Of a DNA stretch of 64,000 bases, positions 37,320 through 48,684 are shown piece by piece. The DNA is from Zoroaster sp. YZ-2022 (Eukaryota; Echinodermata; Asteroidea; Forcipulatida; Zoroasteridae): assembly GCA_029582265.1 (NCBI GenBank), contig CM055820.1:15206622-15270621 (forward strand), read 5' to 3'. Made by a program: the position numbers and the translations under genes. Position 1 is the stretch's first letter. Each line of letters starts with the position of its first letter. The notes beneath the pieces were generated by a model. That model had not been told where the DNA came from. It saw nothing but the letters and a program-made list of their open reading frames with translations, and did not search any database.

Positions 37320-38399
37320 AATTAAATAATTGTTTCAAATCGTATAATCATTACTCAAAGGTGCTCCTTGTGGGGGTGCTTTACAGTAGACTCCTGTGGG
37401 TAGTTCAACATCAACCATTAAAGATCTTGGTGACTTTGCTGTAAAAACCTTTTGGTTTCTCCGATTTCAAAGACTCTTTACAATACGTTACTCGGTGTAT
37501 AAAGTTAGCAGTGAGACGCGTTCATCTGGGCTAAATTATCATGATATCAACTAACGCTGAGTGAAGACTGCAGGTGAAATAACATCGCTTTTAATGTAAT
37601 TTTCCCCCTGAGCAATATAACTTTCTCACAATTTTGTGATGATAATAATGAATGCTATGCACAGCATCAACTCAACATGGTGAATCGGCGACAGACTCTC
37701 AAAAGAGGAAGATCATCCTTGCGTTCTGGTCGGTATGCTTGAGCGAATTCTGCCGGATCATTACCACACTGCTCAGAACAACCAGAATTCGTGCTGTAAA
37801 CAGGAGAAGAGTGGAGTAAGGACGACAGGTACAATGGAACGTTTTACAAGGAGCAAGCCAGAAAGACAGAGGTACAGAGAATGATTAACATATGACAGAT
37901 AAGGCATGTTTGAAATAAGCGAACAGCAACGCCGACCAGGTAAAACAAATCAAACATAATCGGTAGCTAACGAAAGAAGTTGGTGGAAGAGATGGTAGAA
38001 TAATATCACGGACAGAGGCTGGGGATAAAGAGTGCAGGAGGAGGAACTGGACAGCATGGTCGCTGGTAAGCTGGCAAGTTCCCAGAGTGCGGATAGGTCA
38101 GTGGAGGAATGAAGGAATGAAGACGACGGAGGAAGAGCTAGAGAGATGGAAGAGTTGAAGAGGTAATGGTATCGGGTAAAAGGACAGGTAAGTGGAGTAT
38201 TCCTGCATTGCGCCAGGTCCCAGGAAAAAGCGACAAATGTGTCGCTATGATGAAACTAAATCCTTGGGATGGTAATTACTACTAATCTTTCTGAAATTAA
38301 CGATCTTGTCTTTGCCGGAATTGGGTGTGGTATGAGGAGAGATCAGGGTAAATCTTCACATTCACAATCACGATATAAAGATAATAATGTAGTTGAAAC
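37320..38399. other. Unassigned; may be 5' part of the following LINE
   Basis: No domain is recognised. The purine-rich, GAAGAG-containing stretch from about 37680 onwards has the same composition as the R2-like LINE that follows. It may be that element's 5' region. Confidence 0.4.
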
Positions 38400-38839
38400 C
38401 TTGGGCAAGAGGGGGCCAATTAACGAGAGTTGACTGCAAAAGATCCTCATTAAGAATGAAACAAATGGATGAGTGCAATAGAAAGATTCAGATATGAGGA
38501 ACGGATATTGAAAAGTATCGTAAAGTAAAAGGAGAGGGGATAGTGTAGTTAAGGAAGAAAATAAAGCAAAGGGTTAAGGCGAAGGCTGCGAAAGTAAGAG
38601 GGTACAATGACGATGAGCGGTTTCATCAAATCGCCTATTCAGCAGTACAAATCAACATCAATTATTCAAAAATGGACGGGAAAATGTGACAACTCACAAG
38701 TGGTAGAACAGCAGAGGCAGGAATTTTGGGGTGGCCTTTGGGATCAGCCTGAGTGATCATAACAGACAAACAGAATAGTTAGCAAATGAAAGACAGGTTA
38801 AAGAATGTACAACAACAAGAGGATTTCAGATTGATGTGA

Positions 38840-39990
38840 TCAAGGGTGAAAACAGTTGATGCTGCCGAATTGGAAAGCCCAGGACAGACCAAATTACACG
38901 GATACTGGCTAAAAAGAACTGATCTTCACGAAGAATATTGGCAGCTGCAACAGTACTTAGTGCGTGGCAACGTTCCGACGTGGATGACTGAGCTGCAAGA
39001 ACGGGTTCTCATCGCATGAAGGACATTAGAAGGGTAAACGTTGCAGTAACTATCGACCTGGCCATGTCTACCCATGATGTATAAACTTCAGCCGGTTATG
39101 GCAAGAAGGTCTGCTAGCCACATAGAAGATCAGCAGTTGTTTCCAGATGAGCAGAAAGGTTGCAAGAAGCGGTCCAAGAGGAACGAAAAGACCAACTCAT
39201 CATTGATAAGACGGTGCTAAGGACTGTGGAACAGGAAAACTAATCCTGGCCATGGCATGGATGATTACAAGAAGGCATGCGACATGGTATCACACTCGTG
39301 GTTATGGAATTTTGCGGATATGATAGGGGCAGCTGATGCGGTGAAATGTCTTCTGGGTGAAACGCATGAGACATGGAGAACAAATCTGACAGCTTTAGTG
39401 ATGGAATATCTTTGGGTAGGTAAACATCAGACAGGTATTTTCCAGGGTGATTCTCTGTCTCCACTGTTGTTTGTTTTAGCGCTGTTCCCGCTGACGATGA
39501 TTTTGCGGGAAGGGTTAGTGCGGGATACCGAATGACGAAGGATGGATGCAAGATTAATCATCTTCTCTTCATGGACGACCTGAAGTTGTTTGCGAGCGAA
39601 GAAAAGAGATTGATTCCCTTTGGTGCAGACTGTACGGATCTTCAGCGATGACATCGACATCAGTTTGGTCTGGAGAAATGCTGCGATGACCATGAAAGGG
39701 GTAAAAGGGCCCACGTTCGGATAAATTACTTTACAGATGGCACACAATTGAAAGGCATTGTTGGGTGAAGAAAAGTTATAAGTATCTTGGAGTGTGAAGC
39801 AGATCATGGCCTGCACGAAAGTCGAAAAAGGACTTAAGAAAAGAGTATATGAGACAGTGAAGAAGTGTTTGAGTCCAATCCTGAATGGGAGAATATGATA
39901 AAGGGCGATCCTTGCCTGGAGCAATGACACTAATGAGGATACAGTGCAGGGTGTCAGGTGGACTAAGGCAGATCTGGATGTTTGACAGGA
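38840..39990 (+). pseudogene. R2-like reverse transcriptase
   Basis: Fragments in order are a YWQL...NVPTWMTE block near 38940-38990, a CLPMMYKL block near 39064-39090, QQLFPDEQKGCKK near 39133, and DYKKACDMVSHSWLW (39264). GIFQGDSLSPLLFVLAL follows (39436), then LLFMDDLKLFASEE (39560) with the catalytic FMDD at 39568-39579, and YKYLGV (39780). These are the palm motifs of a non-LTR RT. The longest continuous frame is 39257-39535. Confidence 0.88.
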
Positions 39991-41060
39991 GAAACGAGGG
40001 GAAAAGTGATGACGATGTACGGTATGTTACATCCACGGGTCGAATGTCAGCAGACTCTCTATCTGCCGGAGGTCAGAAGGGCGGAAGAGGGTTGCCAGGT
40101 GTGTCAGACGGTGTTAACATCGAGGAGAGGAACGCGGTGTCATGTAAGAGGTACTCGGGAAGGTTGTTGGGGTTGCGCAGAAATACATGAGAGGGCAGAC
40201 AGATTAGGTCCAAGGATATAAGAATCAAAGAGAGAGAAAGAACACGAGATTGGCGGGAAAAACCAGCTACGTGATTCCTGAGATGTACTACAGAAGAAGT
40301 GGCAAGTGAAAACAGACTTGGGAATGGTTGAGGAGAGGAGAACTAAAGAAAAGAAACTGAGATTACAATTGCTGCGGCGCAAGACCGGTCTCTGCCGACG
40401 AATGTGGTGAAGGCAAGGATCGAGAAGTCAGATGTCTTTCTATGTGCAGAATGTGCAATGCGGCGGAGGAGACTGTATTTCACGTTGTCATGAATGGAGA
40501 GTACGTGCTCAACCAGAGTACAAAGGCAGACACGACTATAAGTTGGCAAAATTGATCCATTGGGATCTTAGCCAGCAAGTACGGAGTCAAGGTGCAATCG
40601 AAAGTGGTACGACCATGTGCCGGAAAAGGTTGAAGAAACGGATCATGTCCAAGATTCTCTGGGACTTCAACATCCAGACAGATCATGTTGTTATACAACA
40701 TAGACGGCCGGATATTTGTTGTCTTGGATAACATGTAAAGATGTGTTATCTTATTGATATAGCTGTGCCGGGCGTGATAGTAGAGTAGCTTGAAGGGAGA
40801 AGGAGAAGGTGCAAGAAATACCAGGAGTTAGCTGAGAGAACTCCGCAAGCTGTGGCAAGTCAAGGTCAAGGTTATTCCTGTGGTAGTGGGAGCACTGGAG
40901 GTACAATCCCAAAGGCGTTGGAGAAACATCTCAAGGAGATAGGAACATCTGTTGAAGTAGAATTACTGAAGAAATAACTCTTAGGGACGGCAAAAAGTTG
41001 CGAAAGACACTCGAGACCTAAGGCTACAGGACGTGGCTTGACTCGGTGTAACCGCTGAAG
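39991..41060 (+). pseudogene. R2-like C-terminal region
   Basis: Blocks recognisable from R2-like proteins are MYGMLHPR (40014), a degraded zinc-finger segment near 40440-40480, and KLAKLIHWDLS (40542). ILWDFNIQTDHVVIQHRRPD follows (40654), then LIDIAVPG (40752) and IPKALEKHLKEIGTS (40905). The RPD and D-x-A blocks lie where the restriction-like endonuclease is found in this group. Frameshifts separate all parts. Confidence 0.75.
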
Positions 41061-41126
41061 GAAAGGAAAACAAGATCTTTCTTTTCATGCTGTGCTAACG
41101 CGAAATAATAATAATAATAATAATAC

Positions 41127-41585
41127 CTTCGAATAAGGGTCTCTGTGCGCTTAAAATTACACGTCCCAACTGACTCTCAAAATCATACCAAGATTTTGCC
41201 TGACTTATTACAATGAACCCACATTTACCTATTAAACAAGTACCGGTATGTTTTTAACCTAGGACTTAAATTTATTGATAGTGTTTGAACTCTTAATTAC
41301 ATGTCGAGACTGTCTCGTTCACAGTTCGGGAGCAGCATATGCAAAACTACCACATGCACCTTGGGACCTATAGTTTTAACAAAAGGGGTAATCAAAGATC
41401 TCCTATCAGCTAGCCCTAAGATTTCAGTGTGGGTCTATATTCTCTAATCGTCTGTTAGGTATGCAGGAGCTGGTCCATGGCGACGGTAAAATGTTAACAA
41501 TAATACACTCACTGGCCATAAATATTTGCAACGTGAAATTCACACCACAGTTCAGTTTGAGAATTAGTTAATACTGGTCAGTATA
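41127..41585. other. Unassigned flank before the second gap
   Basis: No gene is recognised. The base composition and content differ from the sequence that resumes after the gap. Confidence 0.5.
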
Positions 41586-42085
41586 NNNNNNNNNNNNNNN
41601 NNNNNNNNNNNNNNNNNNNNNNNNNNNNNNNNNNNNNNNNNNNNNNNNNNNNNNNNNNNNNNNNNNNNNNNNNNNNNNNNNNNNNNNNNNNNNNNNNNNN
41701 NNNNNNNNNNNNNNNNNNNNNNNNNNNNNNNNNNNNNNNNNNNNNNNNNNNNNNNNNNNNNNNNNNNNNNNNNNNNNNNNNNNNNNNNNNNNNNNNNNNN
41801 NNNNNNNNNNNNNNNNNNNNNNNNNNNNNNNNNNNNNNNNNNNNNNNNNNNNNNNNNNNNNNNNNNNNNNNNNNNNNNNNNNNNNNNNNNNNNNNNNNNN
41901 NNNNNNNNNNNNNNNNNNNNNNNNNNNNNNNNNNNNNNNNNNNNNNNNNNNNNNNNNNNNNNNNNNNNNNNNNNNNNNNNNNNNNNNNNNNNNNNNNNNN
42001 NNNNNNNNNNNNNNNNNNNNNNNNNNNNNNNNNNNNNNNNNNNNNNNNNNNNNNNNNNNNNNNNNNNNNNNNNNNNNNNNNNNNN
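41586..42085. other. Assembly gap, 500 N
   Basis: Exactly 500 undetermined bases, so a placeholder length. The sequence to the right starts inside a gene of the virus-like element. The left boundary of that element, and whether the two contigs are truly adjacent, are therefore unknown. Confidence 0.98.
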
Positions 42086-43889
42086 CCAAAAACAAGCCGT
42101 ATCGATCGGTAAATAATCAACTTGTTTGACGTTGGATAAATCTAGAGCTTTGCTGACTTGAATAGCGTGTTGTTTGCTCGAATCACCGAAATATTTTTAG
42201 TTTCTTCCCAATGTTGATACCTTCTCATTCCGTGCGCGTAGAGTTGATTGGGAACGCCTTCGATCGTAATTGAAACTTTATTAATTTTGGATTATAAAAC
42301 TTGTTTGGATTCTTGTACGTCAGGTTCTTTAAATAAAAACAATATATTCCTTTCCCATACTTTTTGGGGTATTTAAATTTATATTCCACGTCGTATCGCG
42401 TTTGTTTAACGGGGTCACGCTCTGTCTTAGTACGCGATCAAACAATATTGACAAACGTTGCTATATTGATTTTTGATCGTTCGGGCGAGTTCCGGCATAT
42501 GGTGACTTGGTATTCTAAAATCCCGCTTATGATATTATTTTGCATTATCATCCGATTACTTTTTTAATCACGCTCAATTTGATAAACACGAGTTCGTAAA
42601 TTCAATCGATCTCGATCTGATTGAGTAGTAGAGATGATGATCGGTTAACAATTCAAAATCTGACGGAATGTAATATCTATTTTTATACGTATCCGCGATG
42701 GCTAAATGCCTTTCCTCCATTATATGGCCCTGTCACACTGTTGCGTATCGTACTGGCGTATGCCAGCGTATGAAAATTATCACTCATACCTTTGGTATGC
42801 GGTGACGCTCGCTAAGTGCGATCAGGCATAGGTTGTCGTTTCGGCACGATTGGCATACGCTGGCATACGCTTCAGAGGCACAAATAAATTTTAAGCATGC
42901 TTAAAAGCTTTGTGCGTATGCGGACGGCGTATGGTTAATACGCTAAGCATACTTGCTGAATACGCTAGAGGTACGATAGGTACGTTACTCATGGGTCGAG
43001 TACGCTGGACATAAGTTGCCATACACGTTGGCATGAAGATTGTACCGTACAGGTACCAGCGTTTGAAATGCGCGTTGAAGATGCCGCAGATTATGGGCAC
43101 TTTGTCACGTGATGAGCCGGATATGCGGTACGCTGGGCATGCGCACCAGTTCATACGCTACTCATACGCTAATAGCCATACGCAGGTACGCTGTCCATAC
43201 GCTGACATACGCTGGTCGTACGCTGACATTTGCTGACATTCGCTGTCCGCTTACGCTGTCAATAAACGCTTGCCACACGCATACTAGCGCACTACTCATG
43301 GGTTCAATACGGTAGTATACGCACAATTATGTATTTTCAAAGGGGCTTTTGTGCGTATGAAAATTATATTATGAATTTTTCATACGCAACTCACCGTTCT
43401 CTCATACGTACATAACGGTGTGACGGGGCCGTTACCGGCGGGAACCTTATCGCTAGCGTTTATTCTTAAATTTAGTCACGTTTGCAGTTTCGAGTTCCTT
43501 GATACGCTAGATTGTCGCGTTAGATCTTTCGTTAACCATTCGTCTTTATAACAATTGAACACATCCGCATCGTCTAATGAAAATATTTCATTTCCTTCCA
43601 TTTTAATAATTATATGTGTTTTACGATGGCTCTACCTATATTTTGTACCATCGTTCTCGTATCATCATCCGCGAAACCAAGTTGTATGTTGAAAGCTAAT
43701 CGAACCGCATTTGGAACGATGACGTCGTTTTATTCTAAATTTGGAAAAACGAACCGTCAACAATTGATTTTCGGTAATCGTGCTTGGATTGTTTTGTAAT
43801 ATGAGCGGCTTTTGACGCAATCCTTTTATACTCTCTCGGTTCTCTCGTTCTTCTGTATGGATCAGTACATCTCCGTATGCATTAGTCAT
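42086..43889 (-). pseudogene. Virus-like structural-type gene, interrupted
   Basis: The gene starts on the minus strand at 43889 with a 74-codon frame rich in polar and basic residues, and continues in other frames to about 43435. A MITE then interrupts it (42726-43430), and coding resumes from 42723 down to the gap. In the lower part, minus-strand fragments such as GIYCF near 42345 and EGVPNQLYAHGM near 42255 suggest a conserved structural protein of over 350 residues. I infer a capsid-type role only from its size and company. The 3' end lies in the gap. Frameshifts are frequent, so it is a pseudogene. Confidence 0.5.
42726..43430. mobile_element. 705 bp MITE packed with CATACGC motifs
   Basis: The ends GGCCCTGTCACACTGTT (42726-42742) and the reverse complement of 43414-43430 agree at 15 of 17 bases, giving terminal inverted repeats. 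The interior has more than 20 copies of CATACGC, TACGCTG or their complements in both orientations. There is no transposase. It lies inside the structural-type gene, so it inserted after that gene arrived. A target duplication could not be fixed. Confidence 0.7.
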
Positions 43890-43927
43890 ATTTTAGTGGT
43901 TATTAAATAAAATAAATAAAAAGTAAA

Positions 43928-44370
43928 ATGGTGTCTATAGCGATGATGATTGGAGGCGCGGTAGTCAACGCGTTGGCATTACCGGATTAAATTTTTTATT
44001 TGGTAGTCTACGTTCTAACGACATGAACAAGAACAGAAAAAAGGCGTTTAGCGCTAGAACAGCTTTCAAACCAGAGAGACCGAATTTAGTAAAAAAACGT
44101 TTAAAATAATACAGATTATTTAAACGAAAAAATACAAAAAGAATCAGACGCTAAAAAGAACGTTTAACAACGTTAACGATGCGATGAGAGAATATTATAA
44201 TGTAGCGGCAGTGAACAATTTAATTTACCGAAAAGATTTATAGCAATTGAGCCACAACTAGAGAGATTTTTACGTTCATAGCGAGGATCAAAAACGCGAG
44301 AAATTTTATTTATCATGTGTGTAGGGATGAGTATAGTTGGGCTGCGTGAGTTATAAATTCTTTAAAAAAA
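43928..44370 (+). pseudogene. Small virus-like membrane protein, broken
   Basis: An ATG at 43928 opens a frame with a hydrophobic start (MVSIAMMIGGAVVNAL), which then stops. Basic, Lys/Arg/Asn-rich coding continues in other frames to about 44200. A second hydrophobic stretch follows HSEDQK at 44277-44294. The layout suggests a small protein with a basic middle between two membrane segments. It is transcribed divergently from the structural-type gene, about 40 bp apart. Confidence 0.4.
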
Positions 44371-44384
44371 GTAAAAGTAATAGT

Positions 44385-44704
44385 ATAAAATGGACGCAGA
44401 AGGCCGTGATGACAGTTTTTGATCGTGATGATCAACAACGACAATAAAGATGATCGACAACGACAACAAGATAGTGATTTTGATCATCAACAACAACAAC
44501 ATTTGTTTCGAAAAGATTAGCAAATTTACGAGAGAGGATGCGGCGCCTACATTACCATCGACAGATAGTCACCACATTGAAAGCTTTTATAAAATTGTAA
44601 ATAAGATTTGGGAATATAAACCACCCCAATATGAAAAATGTCACGTACTTGACGATGGTATTTATTTTATGGATGATGGAAAAAACGTAAAGTTGACGCG
44701 ATAA
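44385..44704 (+). pseudogene. Virus-like small gene, partly open
   Basis: An ATG at 44390 is followed by a GAT/CAA-rich low-complexity stretch. An open frame from 44450 ends at 44704 with a well-formed C-terminal half containing STDSHHIESFYKIVNKIWEY and GIYFMDDGKNVKL. I do not recognise the family. A TATAAAATGG word overlaps the start. The 5' part seems to have suffered small indels. Confidence 0.4.
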
Positions 44705-45420
44705 GAAAAAACGAACTTTGCCGTTAGATACAATAGCCAGTAAGGAGCCAGCCGCGTTGGCTTTTGGCAAACTAGATTTATGAGAGAAGAATTGGGTATA
44801 ATACAACTGGAGCGCAACCAAAACTAAGAAAATAACACTAGAGGTTACAAGAAAAAAACAGATGAAACTTTTAAAAAAACTGAACCCGAACCATCACCAG
44901 CAGTTGTTGATAAACACACACACCTCTTCAGTAAAGATATACCGCACGAGTTTACCAACTACACCTCAAGATGAAGAGGATGAACAGTTTTGACATAATG
45001 GTATTGAAACAAGTGATATGCTAGTAAATAATGCAATAGATACGATTGATGAATATGTTAGTTTTCTCGGTCGAATCGCGGAAACTCGTGAAAAGAAAGA
45101 ATATACCGTGGAAATAAGAGGTTTACGCAGAATCTTATGAAAACAACTGCAAGGACATAAATTAAAATTTGAAGCTGAATTGCATAACGCGAATGACAAA
45201 GGAATTAACCGATATTAGAGATAGAATCGCTAACAGTGATGTGAGGAGATAATGCTTGATTGCAACAACTTGTACAACGAGGCAAAATTATTAGACAGAA
45301 ATATCAACGATTAAAGAACAAATAATCAAGTTTGATGATCAGAGTAGAGAAAGCCAAATTAATAGATTTAAAAAGAAACGTTATATAAAATAAAAAAATA
45401 GACAAAACGTTGGGTGAAAA
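44705..45420 (+). pseudogene. Lys/Glu-rich, coiled-coil-type gene, broken
   Basis: Coding-like fragments rich in Lys, Glu and Asn run in shifting frames, including ETFKKTEPEPSPAVVDKH near 44862-44915 and heptad-like charged stretches from 45010 to 45400. The composition suggests a helical, perhaps coiled-coil, protein. No single frame exceeds about 60 codons. Function is unknown. Confidence 0.35.
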
Positions 45421-45519
45421 AATTAAAACTATTTAAAGAGACGAAATTACTAACGGTCGTCAGTATATTGGCGACCTTTGTTATAGTTTATTACTGCTAT
45501 CGGTGAAGGTTGCCCTTGC

Positions 45520-45875
45520 AGTAAATTCAGTTTTACCTAATCCGCACCATAAAACCTACACCTCCAAAGCCCGCACCACCTAAACCAACACCTCCAAACC
45601 ATACCGCCACCCCAAACCCACCTCCAGAACCTAGCGGTGGCACTGTAAAGTGGATACAAAACGACATTAAAAGATCTGGCAGGTGTATTGGCTAAACTGA
45701 GGGCAAAAGCTTTCAACCGCTACCGGCTATGTTATAGGATCGATAATAAGTTGGCTGTGTTCTACCATTTCAAAAAGTAGTATCGTGTGGACGAGTTGGA
45801 ACATTTGGCGTGGCTATGCTTTTAATGGGGGTTGGAGTACTGGTTTTAACTTGGGTGCGGGAAAACTAACTCTAA
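45520..45875 (+). pseudogene. Pro-rich protein with two membrane helices, broken
   Basis: 45549-45640 encodes a repetitive Pro/Lys/Ala stretch (PTPPKPAPP type). Then come LAGVLAKLRAK-like residues, and at 45714-45760 the hydrophobic segment TATGYVIGSIISWLCST. After a frame change a second hydrophobic segment (VGTFGVAMLLMGVGVLVL, about 45797-45850) ends near 45875. A Pro-rich head followed by two transmembrane helices would suit a virion membrane or fusion-associated protein, but this is only inference. Confidence 0.45.
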
Positions 45876-45959
45876 TAGCAACGACTAACGCTAGCTTAAC
45901 AATTCATAAATCATAACGCCGAGGTCCGGTTAAAACAGCAAAACCAATAATTAAAAGCA

Positions 45960-47040
45960 TTTTTTTTTCTTCTTGGTGGTTGTCGCATTGATTCTTTCAA
46001 ATGGTCTTTATTGTAGCCTTTAAAAGGTCTTCTTTTATTGTAGCCGCTGAAAAGAGTCTTCTTTTATTGTAGCCTTTAAAGAGTCTTCTTTTATTGCTAG
46101 GGGGAGATTCTTGCACACACTCGATACTTGATCTATTAGATTCTTTCACAGCTTCGCTTCAGCGTGCGCTTGCTTGGCAGCGTGCTTAGCGGTTAATATG
46201 GCGGCGTTCGATTGTAAAGGTGGAAAATAGGGGACGGAACGGGTTCTGAATTTGTATCTGCAAATTTGAACCTAGAGAGTAAATCACTCGTCGCTATTAA
46301 AAATATTTATTGTTGTATCCCGCGTGCATTGCCTATTCGTAAATTCATATCACCTCGGCATCATGTATAAATTTTCTCCGATAGCAAAGTTTGATTGAGA
46401 ACGAGCGTATTGTAAAACATGATATCGTTGAATAGAAGATTGTAAATCGACTGGAGAATCCAATCTCGGCATTTACTATATTTATAAATTTCTCGTTTTG
46501 AACGTCTAAACCTGGTTGCCGGACCGCATAGAATACCCACACAGCTTGCGTTTGAGCTCCCAAAATCGCGTAGACGTACGTTCTTATAGAATCATTAATC
46601 CGTAAAACCTCGAGCTATGCCCAAAGACCAATATAAATTTGAGTCCACGCATGTTTCCAACGCGTTCAGATTGCAAAATGAAACCTTTTTCTCTAATGGT
46701 TTGTGTTCTTTACGATTATGTACACCGTCGATCAAAATCCATTCTTTTTTCACACCGGTGCGGCGTTGAGATTGTTGGAGAGGAATAGAGGGCCGGTGTT
46801 GGGATTTCCAAAAAATATAATTGTCGTAGTTGTGCCCAGGTAGTGGATCGTATCCTTTTACCAATGCTTTCGCCATAAAAATAAAGCGATGCCTCTAATC
46901 CATCGCATGTATGTATCGACTTGTTGTTTCCAATGATCCGACGTTGAGAGGGTGAAAGTCTTTACATATTCTTTTTATACGCGCTTACGTCTATATTGTT
47001 TGCAAACGCGCTAAAATAATTTTTTGAAAAAGACACCCGG
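45960..47040 (-). pseudogene. Virus-like minus-strand gene with basic repeat tail
   Basis: Minus-strand coding runs from about 47040 down, including frames 46595-46876 (DPLPGHNYDNYIFW, EWILIDGVHN) and 46345-46563 (AQTQAVWVFYAVRQPGLDVQ). It ends in a Lys/Arg-rich tandem repeat at 46002-46101. Frames change several times. I do not recognise the family. The basic tail would suit a DNA-binding or core protein. Confidence 0.4.
46002..46101. repeat. About 29 bp tandem repeat, four units
   Basis: TCTTCTTTTATTGTAGCC recurs four times with slight length changes. Read on the minus strand, each unit gives a basic motif of the GYNKRRLFK type. Unit length variation shifts the frame between copies. Confidence 0.75.
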
Positions 47041-47440
47041 ACAGCTCATTTTCTTTTTCAGCAATCGTCTCATTTGATAATAAATGTGAAATCTAAAAAC
47101 TACCTGAATCATCATATTCGAATGATTTAAATGTTAATAACTTACACCGCAACCCGTCGTACTACACCACCGTTGCTTAAAATTTATTTGACACGGTTTG
47201 ATAAAAATTGTACGGATTAACAATGCCAATCATCGACTACTTTTTTTGACTATTAAACTTTAGGCAACTTGTAGTTGCTAAAAACATTATCGAAATGTTG
47301 TGGTGAAAAAATCGTTCTCGTTGGCGTAAATATTTATACTCGTTAAATCGCTTAGCGTTAAATTTTGAGCGCGCCTCCAAAAATTTTCCAGATTGCGGAT
47401 ACCGTTTCGATAAATTGCTCTTAAACGCTAATTGGAAACG
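47040..47440. other. AT-rich segment of the virus-like element, unassigned
   Basis: Short minus-strand coding-like stretches exist, but none is convincing. ACCCGTCGTAC at 47154-47164 is the inverse of GTACGACGGGT at 47651-47661. Confidence 0.4.
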
Positions 47441-48130
47441 TCATTTTATTACTTAAACAATTATAAACTTTAATAATAAAATGTATCCATACCTTTGAAG
47501 TTGAAGTTGAAAAAAATGGTGGGTCGAGTTCTGATTAAACGACGTTATCGATAATCGTGAGGGTAATCATCGCGATATTATTACCTGTAGCGTAAACATT
47601 TGGGTGGGATATTACTAACTTGTGCGTAAAAAGAGAAAGAAATAATTTATCGTACGACGGGTGAGAGCGACTAGATGTCGTAAAATTTGTTGAACCGGAA
47701 CTCTTTACAACATTAACGAAATTATCGATATTATAGTAAAGATGCGCCTTGGATAACGTTTGTCATCGATAAAACAACCCGGCTGTTTTCTTTGCTAAAT
47801 TTGACTCAAGAAAAACAAATCCGTTAAATTACGTCAGGGGCTTAGCTAATTTACTCGGGCTTCACAACAGCGAATTTCCGCTTAACTGTGGGAGAGAATA
47901 TAGTAAAAAAAAATTGATGTGTACAACTTTTTACAAATTCTATACATTCATTGCGATCCAGAATTTCTACGACTAGAAATTATTTCAACAGTGAGACCTT
48001 ATTGCCATTTTAAACGTTTTTCCCTATTGCAAGGTAAATCATTTCGGGAGAAAAGTATGTGGATGGAATATAAAATCCATTGTTAAAAAATTAAAAGTCA
48101 GTGCACTTTTAACGCATTGAGCTTTCAAAT
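47441..48130 (+). pseudogene. Virus-like plus-strand gene, badly broken
   Basis: Plus-strand coding-like blocks in different frames include DAPWITFVIDKTTRLFSLL (near 47740-47796) and NYVRGLANLLGLHNSEFPL (about 47828-47885). They look like conserved protein but are separated by stops. The family is not recognised with confidence. It is co-directional with the two genes downstream. Confidence 0.35.
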
Positions 48131-48193
48131 TAAAGATTCAAAGGGTACGAACATAAATAATCATGGTTTCCCGTTATTTTAAATCGAAAATTA

Positions 48194-48216
48194 TATAAAT
48201 ATGGCGACATTTATGG
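48194..48216 (+). promoter_or_regulatory. TATA box close to start codon, module copy 1
   Basis: TATAAATA at 48194-48201 is followed by CATTTATGG at 48208-48216, which contains an in-frame ATG of the next gene. The same pair occurs at 48661-48684 with nearly the same spacing. Confidence 0.5.
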
Positions 48217-48560
48217 ACCTCCTCGAACGAGCGGCGGTGTAGCTCTTGCTGCTAGAGACAGTGTACAGACATCACCTAGCGAAATTTATGAACACCACGG
48301 ATACATCAACAGAGATGAAATTTTACAAAGAATACCTCTGGTCCGAAAAATACAACGTCGTACTCGGATGGTGGGCTACGTCTAAACTACCCTTTTCATG
48401 TTTAACGAAGTGCCAACGTACTGCTCTCTGTTTTGTACATTTTACAAAGCTAAATTTTACTTCATATTCAACAACGCGTAAATATGCGGCTGACATTTAT
48501 TATATTCCTTCTCCAGCGCTAGATAATAGATTTTATTTTTGTCGATGATGAAATGTCGCA
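48201..48560 (+). pseudogene. Virus-like gene A of a tandem pair, broken
   Basis: In-frame ATGs at 48201 and 48213 begin MATFMDLLERAAV and then a TAG. After a one-base shift the frame reads RDSVQTSPSEIYEHHGYINR and DEILQRIPLV, and a further shift carries it to about 48560 with a hydrophobic/aromatic block (FYFIF type). The GYIN-DEI-Q block resembles GYIDTDEIQQ in the following gene, which hints that the two are related. At least three frameshifts are present. Confidence 0.45.
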
Positions 48561-48660
48561 TTTAAGATACGAAATGTGTTTAAAATGCGAGGTATTCAAA
48601 AGTTTTTGTAGAAGCAACCTTTTGGCGAGTTTACCATTAAATTAAATTTTATTTTTATAC

Positions 48661-48684
48661 TATAAATAGCCTGAGCATTTATGG
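48661..48684 (+). promoter_or_regulatory. TATA box close to start codon, module copy 2
   Basis: TATAAATA at 48661-48668 and CATTTATGG at 48676-48684 mirror the arrangement at 48194-48216. This supports a promoter function in the virus-like element. Confidence 0.5.

Larger units (their letters stand above)
38400..41126 (+). mobile_element. R2/NeSL-like non-LTR retrotransposon, broken
   Basis: Plus-strand coding in shifting frames gives RT and C-terminal domain in order, followed at 41103-41126 by an AAT-repeat tail. The combination of DYKKACDMVSHSW, QGDSLSPLLFVLAL and a C-terminal Cys/His and nuclease-like region points to the R2/NeSL group. Members of that group carry a restriction-like endonuclease after the RT. 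Numerous frameshifts make this copy inactive. The 5' limit is uncertain and no target duplication was found. Confidence 0.85.
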
